This document shows positions 34,423 to 42,905 of a DNA stretch of 64,000 nucleotides, piece by piece. The position numbers were made by a program, and so were the translations under genes. The stretch is from JAFDYH01 sp049840875 (GTDB lineage: Bacteria > Bacteroidota > Bacteroidia > Chitinophagales > Chitinophagaceae), in NCBI GenBank assembly GCA_049840875.1, contig JASGJE010000019.1, positions 62,001 through 126,000 on the forward strand. Reading direction: 5' to 3'. The notes beneath the pieces were generated by a model. It worked only from the letters and a program-made list of their open reading frames with translations, searched no databases and had not been told where the DNA came from. Within the stretch, counting starts at the first letter, position 1, and every line of letters begins with the position of its first letter.

Positions 34423-35484
34423 ATGTTAGCACTACCATCGATTACAGATCCTATCTATGTAAAGCCGGAAAAATATTCTGCTCTTGATAAGTTCTTTCTG
34501 AAGCGCATGCGGGATGAGCGTGATTTGCCTTTCATCCATCTGAGCATATACATATCATTGACACTAATTCCTCTTGCTGTTATTCTTTATCTCCCATTTG
34601 TAAGTGGGTGGTATTGGGCTATTGCGGCGATTGCATACCAGTATTTTAATAATATTGTTTTCAAAGGGCCGTTTGGCCTGATGCTGCATTGCACCAGTCA
34701 CCGGTTGTTATTTAAAAAGCAGTTCAATAAACTGAATTATTACATTCCCTGGATACTCGCCCCTTTATTCGGGCATTCACCAGAAACGTATTTTGTACAT
34801 CATATCGGTATGCATCATCCTGAAAATAATCTCGAAGAGGATGAAAGCACTACAATGCCTTTTCAACGTGATTCCTTTATCGATTTCCTGAAGTATTTCG
34901 GTGCGTTTTTATTTCTGAGTTTTATTAACCTGCCGAAGTATTTTTTTCGCAGGCACAGAAATACATTGTTGTATAAGTATGTACGAGGGGAGATGTTGTT
35001 CTTTTTGTTTTGTGCCGGTATGTGTTTTGTAAACTGGCAGGCTACTTTGGTGGTATTTATTATACCGTTGTTTCTTTTTCGCCTTGTAGCGATGATGGGT
35101 AATTGGGCGCAGCATGCCTTTGTTTCTGCAGACGATCCTGAAAATGCCTATAAAAACAGTATTACCTGCATTAACACAAAGTATAACCATAAGTGTTGGA
35201 ATGATGGTTATCATATCAGTCATCACATCAAACCAGCCATGCACTGGACAGAGCACCCTGTTTATTTCAAATCAACACTGGATGAGTATATAAAGAATGA
35301 TGCGATCATTTTTGATGGTATTCACTTTTTGCATGTATACTTCTGGTTGATGGCTAAGCGCTACGACTTGTTGGCAAACCATTTTGTAAATGTCGGAGAC
35401 CGCTTCAAGTCGAAAGAAGAAATTATTTCTTTTTTAAAAGGAAGAACCCGCAAGATTGAGGAGCGGGCATATGTAGCGGCATAA
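34423..35484 (+). CDS. Membrane fatty acid desaturase/hydroxylase family protein
   Basis: A 353-residue inner-membrane protein with four to six hydrophobic segments and the histidine boxes of the fatty-acid desaturase superfamily: MLHCTSHRLLF, TYFVHHIGMHHPEN, GNWAQHAF and GYHISHHIKPAMHWTEHP. These ligate a di-iron centre that uses O2 on lipid tails. It is closer to the broad desaturase/beta-carotene hydroxylase-like group than to named acyl-lipid desaturases; the exact position of attack cannot be read from the sequence. It is a single gene, ending in a terminator shared with the convergent RRM gene. Confidence 0.85.
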   Translation: MLALPSITDPIYVKPEKYSALDKFFLKRMRDERDLPFIHLSIYISLTLIPLAVILYLPFVSGWYWAIAAIAYQYFNNIVFKGPFGLMLHCTSHRLLFKKQFNKLNYYIPWILAPLFGHSPETYFVHHIGMHHPENNLEEDESTTMPFQRDSFIDFLKYFGAFLFLSFINLPKYFFRRHRNTLLYKYVRGEMLFFLFCAGMCFVNWQATLVVFIIPLFLFRLVAMMGNWAQHAFVSADDPENAYKNSITCINTKYNHKCWNDGYHISHHIKPAMHWTEHPVYFKSTLDEYIKNDAIIFDGIHFLHVYFWLMAKRYDLLANHFVNVGDRFKSKEEIISFLKGRTRKIEERAYVAA

Positions 35485-35511
35485 TTAAACTACTTTTTTA
35501 CACAAATAATA

Positions 35512-35546
35512 AAAGGGTCAGTAATTGTAATAATTGCTGACCCTTT
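35512..35546. terminator. Bidirectional terminator between desaturase and RRM genes
   Basis: 15-bp stem AAAGGGTCAGTAATT / AATTGCTGACCCTTT with one G-T pair and a five-base loop, flanked by A and T runs. Confidence 0.85.
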
Positions 35547-35566
35547 GCTATTGTTGAATGTCTTGA

Positions 35567-36055
35567 TTAGAATCTTCTGTCTCTTCCACCGCCGCCGCCG
35601 CTTCCACCGCGATAGCCGCCACCGCCACCACTGCTTCCACCTCCGCGATAACCACCACCGCCGCCGCTTCCGCCACGGTATCCACCACCGCCACCGCTTC
35701 CCCCGCGATAGCCGCCACCGCCACCACTGCTTCCACCTCCGCGATAACCGCCTCCGCCGCCGCCACCTTTAAATCCACCGCCGCCGCCATAGCCTCCGCC
35801 ACCACCAGAATCACCACGATCTTCAGCTTCTTTTACCACCAATGGTTTTTGTCCAAGAGAAATATCATTGAGTCCTTCAATTGCTTCTTTACCTTCTTCA
35901 CTGTTTGGCATCTGTACAAATCCAAACCCACGGCTCTTGCCGGTTTGTTTATCCATCGCAACTTTAGCTGAAGTAACAGTACCGAATTTTTCAAAGATTT
36001 CAAGAAGTTCTGCATCATCTAAATCATAGGGAAGGCCTGCAACGAAAATGTTCAT
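35567..36055 (-). CDS. RRM RNA-binding protein with glycine-rich tail
   Basis: A 162-residue protein. Residues 1-77 form one RNA-recognition motif: RNP2 MNIFVAGLPYDLDD and RNP1 KSRGFGFVQM carry the aromatic residues that stack on RNA. Residues 82-162 are low complexity, built from GGGGGYRGG and GGSSGGGGGYRGG units ending RDRRF, like RGG boxes in plant GRPs and cyanobacterial Rbp proteins. Such proteins act as RNA chaperones, often in cold or stress response (family knowledge). The tail DNA is a tandem repeat of about 27-42 bp units (about 35580-35790), so its length should vary between strains. Confidence 0.92.
   Translation of the reverse strand: MNIFVAGLPYDLDDAELLEIFEKFGTVTSAKVAMDKQTGKSRGFGFVQMPNSEEGKEAIEGLNDISLGQKPLVVKEAEDRGDSGGGGGYGGGGGFKGGGGGGGYRGGGSSGGGGGYRGGSGGGGGYRGGSGGGGGYRGGGSSGGGGGYRGGSGGGGGRDRRF
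35577..35795. repeat. Tandem coding repeat of the glycine-rich tail
   Basis: Repeated units such as CCACCGCCGCCGCTTCC and GCGATAGCCGCCACCGCC on the plus strand, coding the GGGGGYRGG units of the RRM protein. High G+C and period-3 make replication slippage likely. Confidence 0.85.
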
Positions 36056-36149
36056 GTCGGGAAGTTTTTTGTAAAAATACAGAAGTTAACCTGCTGTACT
36101 GCCGGAAGTTCTATTATTTTTTTCAAAGAACCATTCTGGTCGATAACTT

Positions 36150-37058
36150 TTACGATCCTTTTTTGAAAAAAGGATGATGCTCCATAAGTGTTTTCCTGAG
36201 AAACTCACGATCGAGATGTGTATAAATTTCAGTGGTGGTAATACTTTCATGCCCGAGCATTTCCTGTACTGCACGCAGGTCTGCGCCGTTTTCTACCAGG
36301 TGTGTTGCAAATGAATGTCGTAAGGTATGCGGTGAAATTGTTTTTTTAATTCCTGCTTTTGCAGCCAGGTCTTTTATAACAAGGAAAATCATAACCCTCG
36401 AAAGCCTCGTTCCCCGTTTATTTAAAAAAAGAATATCCTCTTCACCTGGTTGTGGCTTTGTATGTACCCGGATATTATTTTTGTAAATGGTAATATATTT
36501 TACCGCACTGCTTCCGATAGGTACCAACCGCTCTTTGTTTCCTTTTCCTATTACGCGGATAAAACCGATATCAAGATATAACTGTGATATCTTCAGATTC
36601 ACAGCTTCGCTTACCCGAAGCCCGGAGCTGTACATTGTTTCTAAAATTGCTTTGTTGCGGCCACCCTCAGCTTTGCTCATATCAATCTGGTTCAGCATTT
36701 CTTCAATCTCCTCTATACTCAATGTATCCGGCAAATGCCGTTTTAATTTGGGAGCTTCTAATAATGATGTCGGGTCTTTTGCGCTGATATTTTCCAGCAA
36801 ACAATATTTATAAAATGCCTTTATACCTGAAATAATCCTTGCCTGCGATGTATCGGTCATTCCCAATTCAGCAACCCATTTTACAAATTGCTGCAGATCT
36901 TTTAAAACAATTTCAGAAGGCTTTTTTAAAATGCTGTTTTGTTCGAAATATTGAGTCAGCTTATCTATATCGCGCAGATAAGCTTCTACTGAATTATCAG
37001 AAAGTGATTTTTCTAATTGCAGGTAAGATCTGAATCCTTTTTTGTAGGGCTCCCACAT
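36150..37058 (-). CDS. xerD: Tyrosine recombinase XerD
   Basis: A 302-residue tyrosine recombinase, the length and motif set of XerC/D proteins that resolve chromosome dimers at dif. The N-terminal SAM-like domain (KGFRSYLQLEKSLSDNSVEAYLRDIDKL) is followed by the catalytic domain: Arg in MYSSGLRVSEAVNL, Lys in VIGKGNKERLVPIG, HxxR in ISPHTLRHSFATHLVENGADLRAVQEMLGH and the nucleophile Tyr in TTTEIYTHLDREFL. XerD rather than XerC is chosen on overall similarity and is not certain. No neighbouring integrase-type cargo or att-like site was seen, so a housekeeping role fits. Confidence 0.88.
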   Translation of the reverse strand: MWEPYKKGFRSYLQLEKSLSDNSVEAYLRDIDKLTQYFEQNSILKKPSEIVLKDLQQFVKWVAELGMTDTSQARIISGIKAFYKYCLLENISAKDPTSLLEAPKLKRHLPDTLSIEEIEEMLNQIDMSKAEGGRNKAILETMYSSGLRVSEAVNLKISQLYLDIGFIRVIGKGNKERLVPIGSSAVKYITIYKNNIRVHTKPQPGEEDILFLNKRGTRLSRVMIFLVIKDLAAKAGIKKTISPHTLRHSFATHLVENGADLRAVQEMLGHESITTTEIYTHLDREFLRKTLMEHHPFFKKGS

Positions 37059-37109
37059 AGAAAAGACAGCAAGTAGTTGTTATACACAATTGGATCAGCT
37101 AAGGCTATA

Positions 37110-37171
37110 TTGTTGAATGGTTGGATTGTTTCTTTTATAGTTCACAAAACCATTCAACAATCAAACAATCC
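37110..37171. repeat. Interleaved inverted repeats between xerD and lipoprotein gene
   Basis: TTGTTGAATGGTT (37110-37122) pairs with AACCATTCAACAA (37148-37160), and GGATTGTTT (37123-37131) with AAACAATCC (37163-37171). The order A-B-A'-B' means both stems could form only as a pseudoknot or as alternatives. Confidence 0.65.
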
Positions 37172-37185
37172 AGCATTTAGTCTTT

Positions 37186-37839
37186 TTAAAGCGAAATAGT
37201 TTTTTCAAACTTTTTTACTTCTTTATTTTCAAACATGGTTACGAAGATGCGGGTCCTCGTCACGTTTATTGAGTCGAATGCCGCATGGATATCATTGAAG
37301 TCAATATCGAGTGAATGATCGGCAAGTTTCATTTTCTCAATCTTTCCCGTTACTTTATCTTCTACAAAAATAAATGCCCTGTCGCTATAACAGACAAGAC
37401 CATCCGCAATTTTGAATTTGGGATCGAAATCAGTCAATGCACCACTATATTTACTGATGTTTTTCTTTTTATCAAACGGAAGTTTCAGCAGATAGCCCCT
37501 GAATGTTGAACAATCATTTAGCTGAACCCATACATAGCTCGTGTCGAATATTTCGCAGCGAACAAATTCTTTGTTGATCGTTACCGGCTGACCGAGTAAA
37601 TCAGATAAACCCATTTTACGATTGTTTTCAAGGCCGGCATGACTCCATAAAATTGTATCGGGTGAGCAGCTGCTGGCGGAAATATAAACACGCGGCTTGG
37701 AAGGATGATCGGCCGTGAATTTCAACGTATCCTTCAGGCAAGGATCGCTGCAAAATGATTTTGGCTTTGCAGGCTTATTTCCACAAGCGACAAATAGAAA
37801 AACGATTAATAAAAAAGAAGCGAACGATACAAATTTCAT
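37186..37839 (-). CDS. Putative lipoprotein of unknown function
   Basis: A 217-residue lipoprotein from ATG 37839 (MKFVSFASFLLIVFLFVACGNK, lipobox FVAC). The open frame extends another 32 codons upstream without family-like sequence. The mature part has two Cys close to the lipid anchor (SFCSDPCLKDTLKF), possibly a disulfide, then mixed alpha/beta sequence (RVYISASSCSPDTILWSHAGLENN, CEIFDTSYVWVQLNDCSTFRGYLLKLPFDKKKN). I do not recognise a family. It would be anchored in the outer or inner membrane. Divergent from the YkgJ-type gene. Confidence 0.7.
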   Translation of the reverse strand: MKFVSFASFLLIVFLFVACGNKPAKPKSFCSDPCLKDTLKFTADHPSKPRVYISASSCSPDTILWSHAGLENNRKMGLSDLLGQPVTINKEFVRCEIFDTSYVWVQLNDCSTFRGYLLKLPFDKKKNISKYSGALTDFDPKFKIADGLVCYSDRAFIFVEDKVTGKIEKMKLADHSLDIDFNDIHAAFDSINVTRTRIFVTMFENKEVKKFEKTISL

Positions 37840-37950
37840 CGGAATGCTTTTAGTTGGCGCAAAGGTATGGTATACTTTATGAACGATTGAATAGCGATCC
37901 ATTCGAAACATATCAAGGTGTAAACAGTTTTTCATTTATCTTCGGCCGCT

Positions 37951-38475
37951 ATGACGAAAACTGTCGTTTTTAATCTTCGTTCCTTCAGGCAAAAAGCACG
38001 CCATGATAAACGCTATTTGCGCTATTATCTGACAAGGCTGGAGAAAAAGATACCCCGTAATGCTGACCAATGGACGGCACGCCTGGAAAAAGAAGTATGG
38101 AGTGAAATGGATTGCCTTCTTTGTGCTAATTGCTGCAAACAAATGTCGCCAACCTATACAGCATCCGATTTAAAAAGAATATCGGCACATTTGGAAATGA
38201 CGACTGATGAGTTTAAAAAGAAATGGCTCTATAAAGACCGGACAGGTGACTGGATGAATAAATCAACTCCCTGCCAGTTTCTTGATTTGAAAACCAACAT
38301 GTGCAGTATTTATGCAGTTCGTCCGGGCGACTGCGCCGGTTTTCCACATTTATCGAAAAAAAGACTCAAAGATTACATTCATATCCATAAACAAAACGTA
38401 GAGTATTGCCCTGCAACGTACAAGATGGTGAATAAGATGATGGCGGAAACCAAGGCAATTGGCAATAAGCGATAA
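37951..38475 (+). CDS. YkgJ family cysteine-cluster protein
   Basis: A 174-residue cytoplasmic protein of the YkgJ (UPF0153) family. The Cys cluster starts with CLLCANCCKQMSPTYTASDLKRIS and continues STPCQFLDLKTNMCSIYAVRPGDCAGFPHL, with a last Cys in VEYCPATYK, the typical eight-Cys zinc or iron-sulfur binding layout. Molecular function is unknown. Basic N-terminus (FNLRSFRQKARHDKRYLRYYLTRLEKK). It is probably transcribed alone, and a perfect REP-like palindrome follows nine bases after its stop. Confidence 0.88.
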   Translation: MTKTVVFNLRSFRQKARHDKRYLRYYLTRLEKKIPRNADQWTARLEKEVWSEMDCLLCANCCKQMSPTYTASDLKRISAHLEMTTDEFKKKWLYKDRTGDWMNKSTPCQFLDLKTNMCSIYAVRPGDCAGFPHLSKKRLKDYIHIHKQNVEYCPATYKMVNKMMAETKAIGNKR

Positions 38476-38483
38476 GCAATGGT

Positions 38484-38503
38484 CTCCCGATAGCTATCGG
38501 GAG
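38484..38503. repeat. REP-like perfect palindrome
   Basis: CTCCCGATAGCTATCGGGAG is a perfect 20-bp palindrome in the gap between convergent genes, followed by GTCAATGGTCAATAG words. A degenerate relative (CTCCCGATAGCCACCGGGG) is at about 33024. It may work as a terminator, but lacks a T-run. Confidence 0.75.
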
Positions 38504-38549
38504 GTCAATGGTCAATAGAAAGTAACCCACAAAGTTCGCCTTTTTTTAA

Positions 38550-38903
38550 TTATAGATATACATCCTCAATCAGGAAATACTCAGGTTGATTGTTTCGGAC
38601 GGTGATTGATAGAATGTCGTACTGCACATGCCGATATTCAGGGTGTTGGTATAAAAATTCATCAGCGGCATTTAACAATCTTTTGAATTTTCTTTTTGTT
38701 ACACTATCCTCCGGAAAGCCAGGGGATGAAGCGTTAAGTGTTTTCACCTCTACAATATGCAACACTTTGTTACGCAAGGCAATGATGTCTATCTCATAAA
38801 ATGAAAAACGCCAGTTCTGATGCAGTATTTCATAACCTTTTTTCAACAAATATGCAGCAGCAAGTTTTTCTCCTTCTTCTCCGAGTTGATTATGTAAAGC
38901 CAT
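38550..38903 (-). CDS. YraN family (UPF0102) protein
   Basis: A 117-residue protein of the UPF0102/YraN family, which has the restriction-endonuclease-like fold seen in Holliday-junction resolvases. Diagnostic sequence: HNQLGEEGEKLAAAYLLKKGYEILHQNWRFSFYEIDIIALRNKVLHIVEVKT, with the E-x-D...E-V-K catalytic-type core (E37-D39, E52-K54 approx), then SVTKRKFKRLLNAADEFLYQHPEYRHVQYDILSI. Function is not established. It is divergent from manA, only 30 bases apart. Confidence 0.92.
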   Translation of the reverse strand: MALHNQLGEEGEKLAAAYLLKKGYEILHQNWRFSFYEIDIIALRNKVLHIVEVKTLNASSPGFPEDSVTKRKFKRLLNAADEFLYQHPEYRHVQYDILSITVRNNQPEYFLIEDVYL

Positions 38904-38933
38904 CTCTTATCTTTACTTCAAAATAATAAAAGA

Positions 38934-40145
38934 GTGGCATTAAAAAACAAGCTTTATTCCCTTTACGGCAAAGTGCAACATTACGCATGGGGCGGATATG
39001 AATACATTCCTGCATTATTGGATATTACCAATGAAGAAAATAAACCATACGCTGAATACTGGATGGGCACACATCCACTGGCATCGGCTGAAGTGGGCGA
39101 TGCGCATGAATCGCTGGCTAAATTAATTGCTGATAATAAAGAAGCGATATTGGGAGATGCGGTGACAAAAGATTTCGGAGAGCTTCCCTATCTTTTCAAA
39201 ATACTGGATGTTCGCGATATGCTTTCGATACAGGTGCATCCGTCAAAAGAAAATGCGAAAGCAGATTTTGCAAAAGAACATAAAGCGGGCGTCGCTGTAG
39301 ATGCGCCACATCGCAATTATAAAGATGATAATCATAAGCCCGAACTGGCGGCTGCATTGACGGATTTCTGGTTATTACATGGGTTTAAGCCAAAAGAAAA
39401 AATGGTTTCTATTTTATCGAATGTTGATGAATTAGAATCACTACTGCCAATATTCGAAGACGAAGGATACGAAGGTCTTTATAAACATGTGATGGAAATG
39501 CCGCAGGAAGAAGTAAATGAAATACTGCAGCCATTAATTGATCGGATTGTTCCATTATATAATGAAGGTCGGCTCACTCGATATAAAGAAGATTTCTGGG
39601 CAGCAAGAGCGGCGGTAACTTATAACCAGGGCGATGATATTGATCGTGGCATTTTTTCGGTTTATCTTTTTAATCTCGTGAATGTAAAAAAAGGAGACGC
39701 TATATTCCAGGATGCCGGCGTACCACACGCTTACCTTGAAGGAAAGAATGCAGAGATAATGGCAAATTCTGATAATGTACTTCGCGGCGGACTTACAAAA
39801 AAGCATATTGATGTACCAGAATTGCTGAAGCATGTAAAGTGTGAAGCAACAGTGCCTGAAATTTTGCATGGGGAAAAAGACAATCGCGAAACGATTTATA
39901 AAACACCTGCAAAAGAATTTCAGCTAAGTTATATTACCCTTGGTAAAGACGAAAGCTTCTCTGTGTTTTCAAAGACTGGCGAAGTGTTTATCGTTATTGA
40001 GGGGAATGCCCGTTTTAGTGTAGGCGATGAACGATTGAGATTGGCAGCTGGTGAATCTGCTTTTGTAGTGGCGGGACAAAAAGTGAATATGCTTTCATCA
40101 TCTGACAAGACACTAATCTACAGAGCAACAGCTCCTGTTGAATAG
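38934..40145 (+). CDS. manA: Mannose-6-phosphate isomerase, class I
   Basis: A 403-residue zinc isomerase that interconverts mannose-6-P and fructose-6-P. It starts at GTG 38934 (translated MALKNKLYSLYGKVQHYAWGG). Motifs: PYAEYWMGTHPLASAEV, LPYLFKILDVRDMLSIQVHPSKENA (zinc ligands Gln, His), YKDDNHKPELAAALTDFWLLHGF (Glu ligand), and the later VPHAYLEGKNAEIMANSDNVLRGGLTKKHIDVPEL (His ligand and catalytic Arg). Two cupin domains, complete length. It supplies mannose-6-P for glycan synthesis or uses mannose. Confidence 0.95.
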   Translation: MALKNKLYSLYGKVQHYAWGGYEYIPALLDITNEENKPYAEYWMGTHPLASAEVGDAHESLAKLIADNKEAILGDAVTKDFGELPYLFKILDVRDMLSIQVHPSKENAKADFAKEHKAGVAVDAPHRNYKDDNHKPELAAALTDFWLLHGFKPKEKMVSILSNVDELESLLPIFEDEGYEGLYKHVMEMPQEEVNEILQPLIDRIVPLYNEGRLTRYKEDFWAARAAVTYNQGDDIDRGIFSVYLFNLVNVKKGDAIFQDAGVPHAYLEGKNAEIMANSDNVLRGGLTKKHIDVPELLKHVKCEATVPEILHGEKDNRETIYKTPAKEFQLSYITLGKDESFSVFSKTGEVFIVIEGNARFSVGDERLRLAAGESAFVVAGQKVNMLSSSDKTLIYRATAPVE

Positions 40146-40201
40146 TGCAGAATAGATAAGGTTCTTTTCAATTCATTATTTTTGCAGTTCAACTTTTACA
40201 T

Positions 40202-40768
40202 ATGAAGATCAATGGAAAAATAATCGTTTTTACAATAATACTTGTTGCGTTGGCAACCGCTTGTAAATTCTTTTTTGAACCATCATTAACATGGTCGGGC
40301 TTTTCACCTGTTATCGCAATAGCATTGTTCGCAGGATTTGTAGTTAAACAAAAAGACAGTTCATTCCTGTTTCCTTTACTGGCGTTGATAGTTAGTGACC
40401 TTGCTATCCAGGCTTTGTACGAGGTGAACCTGTTTCCATATGCCGGCATTTATAGTGGTCAATGGAAGAACTATCTTTTACTGCTGAGTGCAACATTGAT
40501 CGGAATGTTACTGAAGGGCAAGACAACGATCAGCCTTTTTGCAGGCGCTGTTGCGGCTCCAACGGTTTTCTTTTTACTTTCAAACTTTAATGTATGGTTG
40601 TCGCAGGAAGTATTGTATACAAAGGACTTCAATGGCCTGATGCAATGTTACGCCGCTGGTTTACCATTCTATAGAAATGCATTGATCGCTACAGTGGTTT
40701 TTCTTCCCGTGATTATGTTTACGTATAACTATATAATGCGGAATAAGCCGGTGCTTACATTAGCTTGA
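40202..40768 (+). CDS. DUF6580-type integral membrane protein
   Basis: A 188-residue protein with about six hydrophobic helices. The blocks LTWSGFSPVIAIALFAGFVV, FLFPLLALIVSDLAIQAL and CYAAGLPFYRNALIATVVFLPVIMF are those of the DUF6580 group, which resembles vitamin-transporter S components. It sits 56 bases after manA on the same strand and may be cotranscribed; a terminator follows. A substrate cannot be named. Confidence 0.7.
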   Translation: MKINGKIIVFTIILVALATACKFFFEPSLTWSGFSPVIAIALFAGFVVKQKDSSFLFPLLALIVSDLAIQALYEVNLFPYAGIYSGQWKNYLLLLSATLIGMLLKGKTTISLFAGAVAAPTVFFLLSNFNVWLSQEVLYTKDFNGLMQCYAAGLPFYRNALIATVVFLPVIMFTYNYIMRNKPVLTLA

Positions 40769-40790
40769 AATGATTAAAGAATAAAAACTG

Positions 40791-40817
40791 AAACCCGCTG
40801 CATAGGCGGGTTTTTTT
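40791..40817 (+). terminator. Terminator after DUF6580 gene
   Basis: AAACCCGC / GCGGGTTT 8-bp stem followed by a run of T residues. Confidence 0.85.
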
Positions 40818-40862
40818 ATGATATCAGCTTAGAGCTACTATTAAACTTCCGTTTTTGGCCGG

Positions 40863-41561
40863 TCAGGCTGAGACCACCAGGCCTGGTTTCAATTCGCTAA
40901 ACCAATAGCCTTCATGATACAACGCTTTTTCAATTCTGACATCAATTCGGTTTTTGAACAGCGGACAATCCAGCACCAACGTATGAAACTCTCCGTTCTC
41001 TCCGCAAGCGTCGATCTCCATTGATTCCAATTCATCGATAAGAGAAGTTGTGATTATTTTCCCAATGAAGCGTTCACCCATTTTTTCATTACAGCTTACG
41101 ATCATCGTTTCGATACCGCTTTCCAGCATTTGATTGACTAACTGTCTACGATCTTGTTTCCAAAGAGGAAGTACAGCCGTCAAGGCAGCGTTTGTACATA
41201 CCTTTTCTTCCCAATCGCGGTGTGGTTGTAAATCGATATCACCGAATACCGCATGTGTCAACTGGTATTGCTCTTTCAAATCTTTCAGCGCCGCTGTAAA
41301 ATGTAGTTCATATTCTTTCCACGAACTTGCAATAGCATATAAAGGTATTTTTGCAGTAGCAGCTTGTTGTTGTAAAATCGAATGTGGAATACCGTGAGAA
41401 CGAGAGATTTTTCCTTCTTCATTTAAAACGTTCAACAGAACCTTAGGTGTATAACCAAATTGTATTGCCTGCATCAATGCGAAACAACTATCTTTTCCGC
41501 CACTCCAGGAGCAAAGGCTATTTTTACCTATTTGTTTCTTGTCTTGAATAAAGGCTGTCAT
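40863..41561 (-). CDS. Dph6-related ATP pyrophosphatase
   Basis: A 232-residue PP-loop (N-type) ATP pyrophosphatase related to the diphthamide synthase ATPase Dph6. The PP-loop is SLCSWSGGKDSCFALMQA (residues 16-33), followed by family blocks VLLNVLNEEGKISRSHGIPHSILQQQA, YQLTHAVFGDIDLQPHRDWEEKVC and DACGENGEFHTLVLDCPLF. Bacteria lack diphthamide, so the substrate of this group is unknown; ATP-dependent amide-bond formation is the likely chemistry. It is the last gene of a leftward set with the secreted protein and RNase HI genes, though spacing suggests separate transcription. Confidence 0.85.
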   Translation of the reverse strand: MTAFIQDKKQIGKNSLCSWSGGKDSCFALMQAIQFGYTPKVLLNVLNEEGKISRSHGIPHSILQQQAATAKIPLYAIASSWKEYELHFTAALKDLKEQYQLTHAVFGDIDLQPHRDWEEKVCTNAALTAVLPLWKQDRRQLVNQMLESGIETMIVSCNEKMGERFIGKIITTSLIDELESMEIDACGENGEFHTLVLDCPLFKNRIDVRIEKALYHEGYWFSELKPGLVVSA

Positions 41562-41591
41562 ATTTTTAGTCCTGCGATATGTCGTCTGAAT

Positions 41592-42845
41592 TTATTCAAT
41601 GATAATCTGATTTTCGAACAGTGATTTGAAAATTGAAAATGAGTCATGATAAATATCTTCACAAGTATCAAGCAGGATCGCGTAGTAAATTTTTCCATTA
41701 AACCTTCCTTTGCTACCAGCCACTGCATAATAATTTACTTCACCTTCTTTCCCGCCTTGCATCTGCATGGGATTTTCTAATAGCAATCCTGGATATTTTG
41801 GCGCATTCCGCTCTATGCCTATCATGTACAAATGTGCGCCTCCGATTTCCTGGTACATCGACTTTTCCTTTATTTCATAAGCTATTATTTTATCGTATTT
41901 ATCTGAGAAAGTAATTTGTTTTTTATCGGGATATTTTGAAACAAAATTGGAGATATAGTCATACAATTTATCGTTGTCGTTTGCGGTTCTCATTATAATA
42001 GCAATTGTATAGTGAATTTCTTTTCCCTTCCCATTTGATATGGTGGTCGGATTCATTATAAACGCTGTCTGGTTTTTTTGATAATCGTAGATCTGTAGAC
42101 CCCAGGTTGAATCAACTATGATTTTGATACCTAACGGTCTTGACGTAAACGTTGTTTTATCGCCCAGAGTTGACATCCAAATATCTTTTTTATCATAAGA
42201 GTTATTTTTATCTACCGGAACAATTCGATCATAAATTATTTTTCCAAGTTGCTGTTCAAACGTTCCTTCTTTCCCGGAAATGCGTTTTATTTTATCCATT
42301 GCGTAAATACAATGCGACGGCATATTAGCTATGGCTGTAGCTTCGGCATATTCATTCCAGAAATCAACAGGTTGTTGTGATGGTAGTAATGTTTCAGCTT
42401 TCAGCAAGTTTGCAATTCCCAGGTCAAGAACATTTGAAAGTGTACAATGATAACCGAGAAACCAATAACACCGATAATCTGCCGGAGTGCTTTTTTCGGC
42501 TGCTTCATAGTTGGTGACTGCAACACGGTAATAGGAGGTGTCATCCATGTTGTAGAGATAATGGGCGATGTCTCCAAGCAATAAATAAGTCTCTTCGTTC
42601 TTTGCAGGCAACGATGAAAAATTGTTGAAATATTCACGAAGCGTGTTTATGAAATCTTCTTTCGGCTTGTCGTAGGTCCATTCGTTTGTCCAATGGTCAT
42701 AATATTTTGTATTGTCTTTAATAAAGCTAAATGCGGTTATGAGTTTATTGTCGTTGCTGATTTTTGAAATGGTTATGTAATTCACGTTTGCAAATACCTG
42801 GATTGTCAACAAGACAGCTGATAAAAATAAAAATATGTTTTTCAT
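41592..42845 (-). CDS. Exported protein of unknown function, TPR-like N-terminal half
   Basis: A 417-residue protein with a signal peptide (MKNIFLFLSAVLLTIQVFA). Residues 60-210 are helical with TPR-like pairs (TYLLLGDIAHYLYNMDDTSYYRVAVTNYEAAEKS, CYWFLGYHCTLSNVLDLGIANLLKAETLL). The second half is mixed, with HYTIAIIMRTANDNDKLYDYISNFVSKYPDKKQI and a closing EDIYHDSFSIFKSLFENQIIIE like end strands of PsbP/DUF1795-type domains. It probably acts in the periplasm. I do not recognise a named family. Leftward, 60 bases downstream of the RNase HI gene. Confidence 0.6.
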   Translation of the reverse strand: MKNIFLFLSAVLLTIQVFANVNYITISKISNDNKLITAFSFIKDNTKYYDHWTNEWTYDKPKEDFINTLREYFNNFSSLPAKNEETYLLLGDIAHYLYNMDDTSYYRVAVTNYEAAEKSTPADYRCYWFLGYHCTLSNVLDLGIANLLKAETLLPSQQPVDFWNEYAEATAIANMPSHCIYAMDKIKRISGKEGTFEQQLGKIIYDRIVPVDKNNSYDKKDIWMSTLGDKTTFTSRPLGIKIIVDSTWGLQIYDYQKNQTAFIMNPTTISNGKGKEIHYTIAIIMRTANDNDKLYDYISNFVSKYPDKKQITFSDKYDKIIAYEIKEKSMYQEIGGAHLYMIGIERNAPKYPGLLLENPMQMQGGKEGEVNYYAVAGSKGRFNGKIYYAILLDTCEDIYHDSFSIFKSLFENQIIIE

Positions 42846-42905
42846 TGTTTTTTCTTGATTTTACAAAGGGTGTACCTGTCGGCTTATTTTTAATAAAAGA
42901 AAGTT

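Noticed and set aside
35545..35817. Arg/His-rich and Ala/Val-rich open frames over the glycine-rich tail
   Set aside because: Low-complexity shadows of the RRM protein's repeat DNA in other frames.
36150..37058. xerD as integrase of a mobile element
   Set aside because: Length and motifs are those of the housekeeping recombinase, and no cargo genes, direct repeats or tRNA target were seen.
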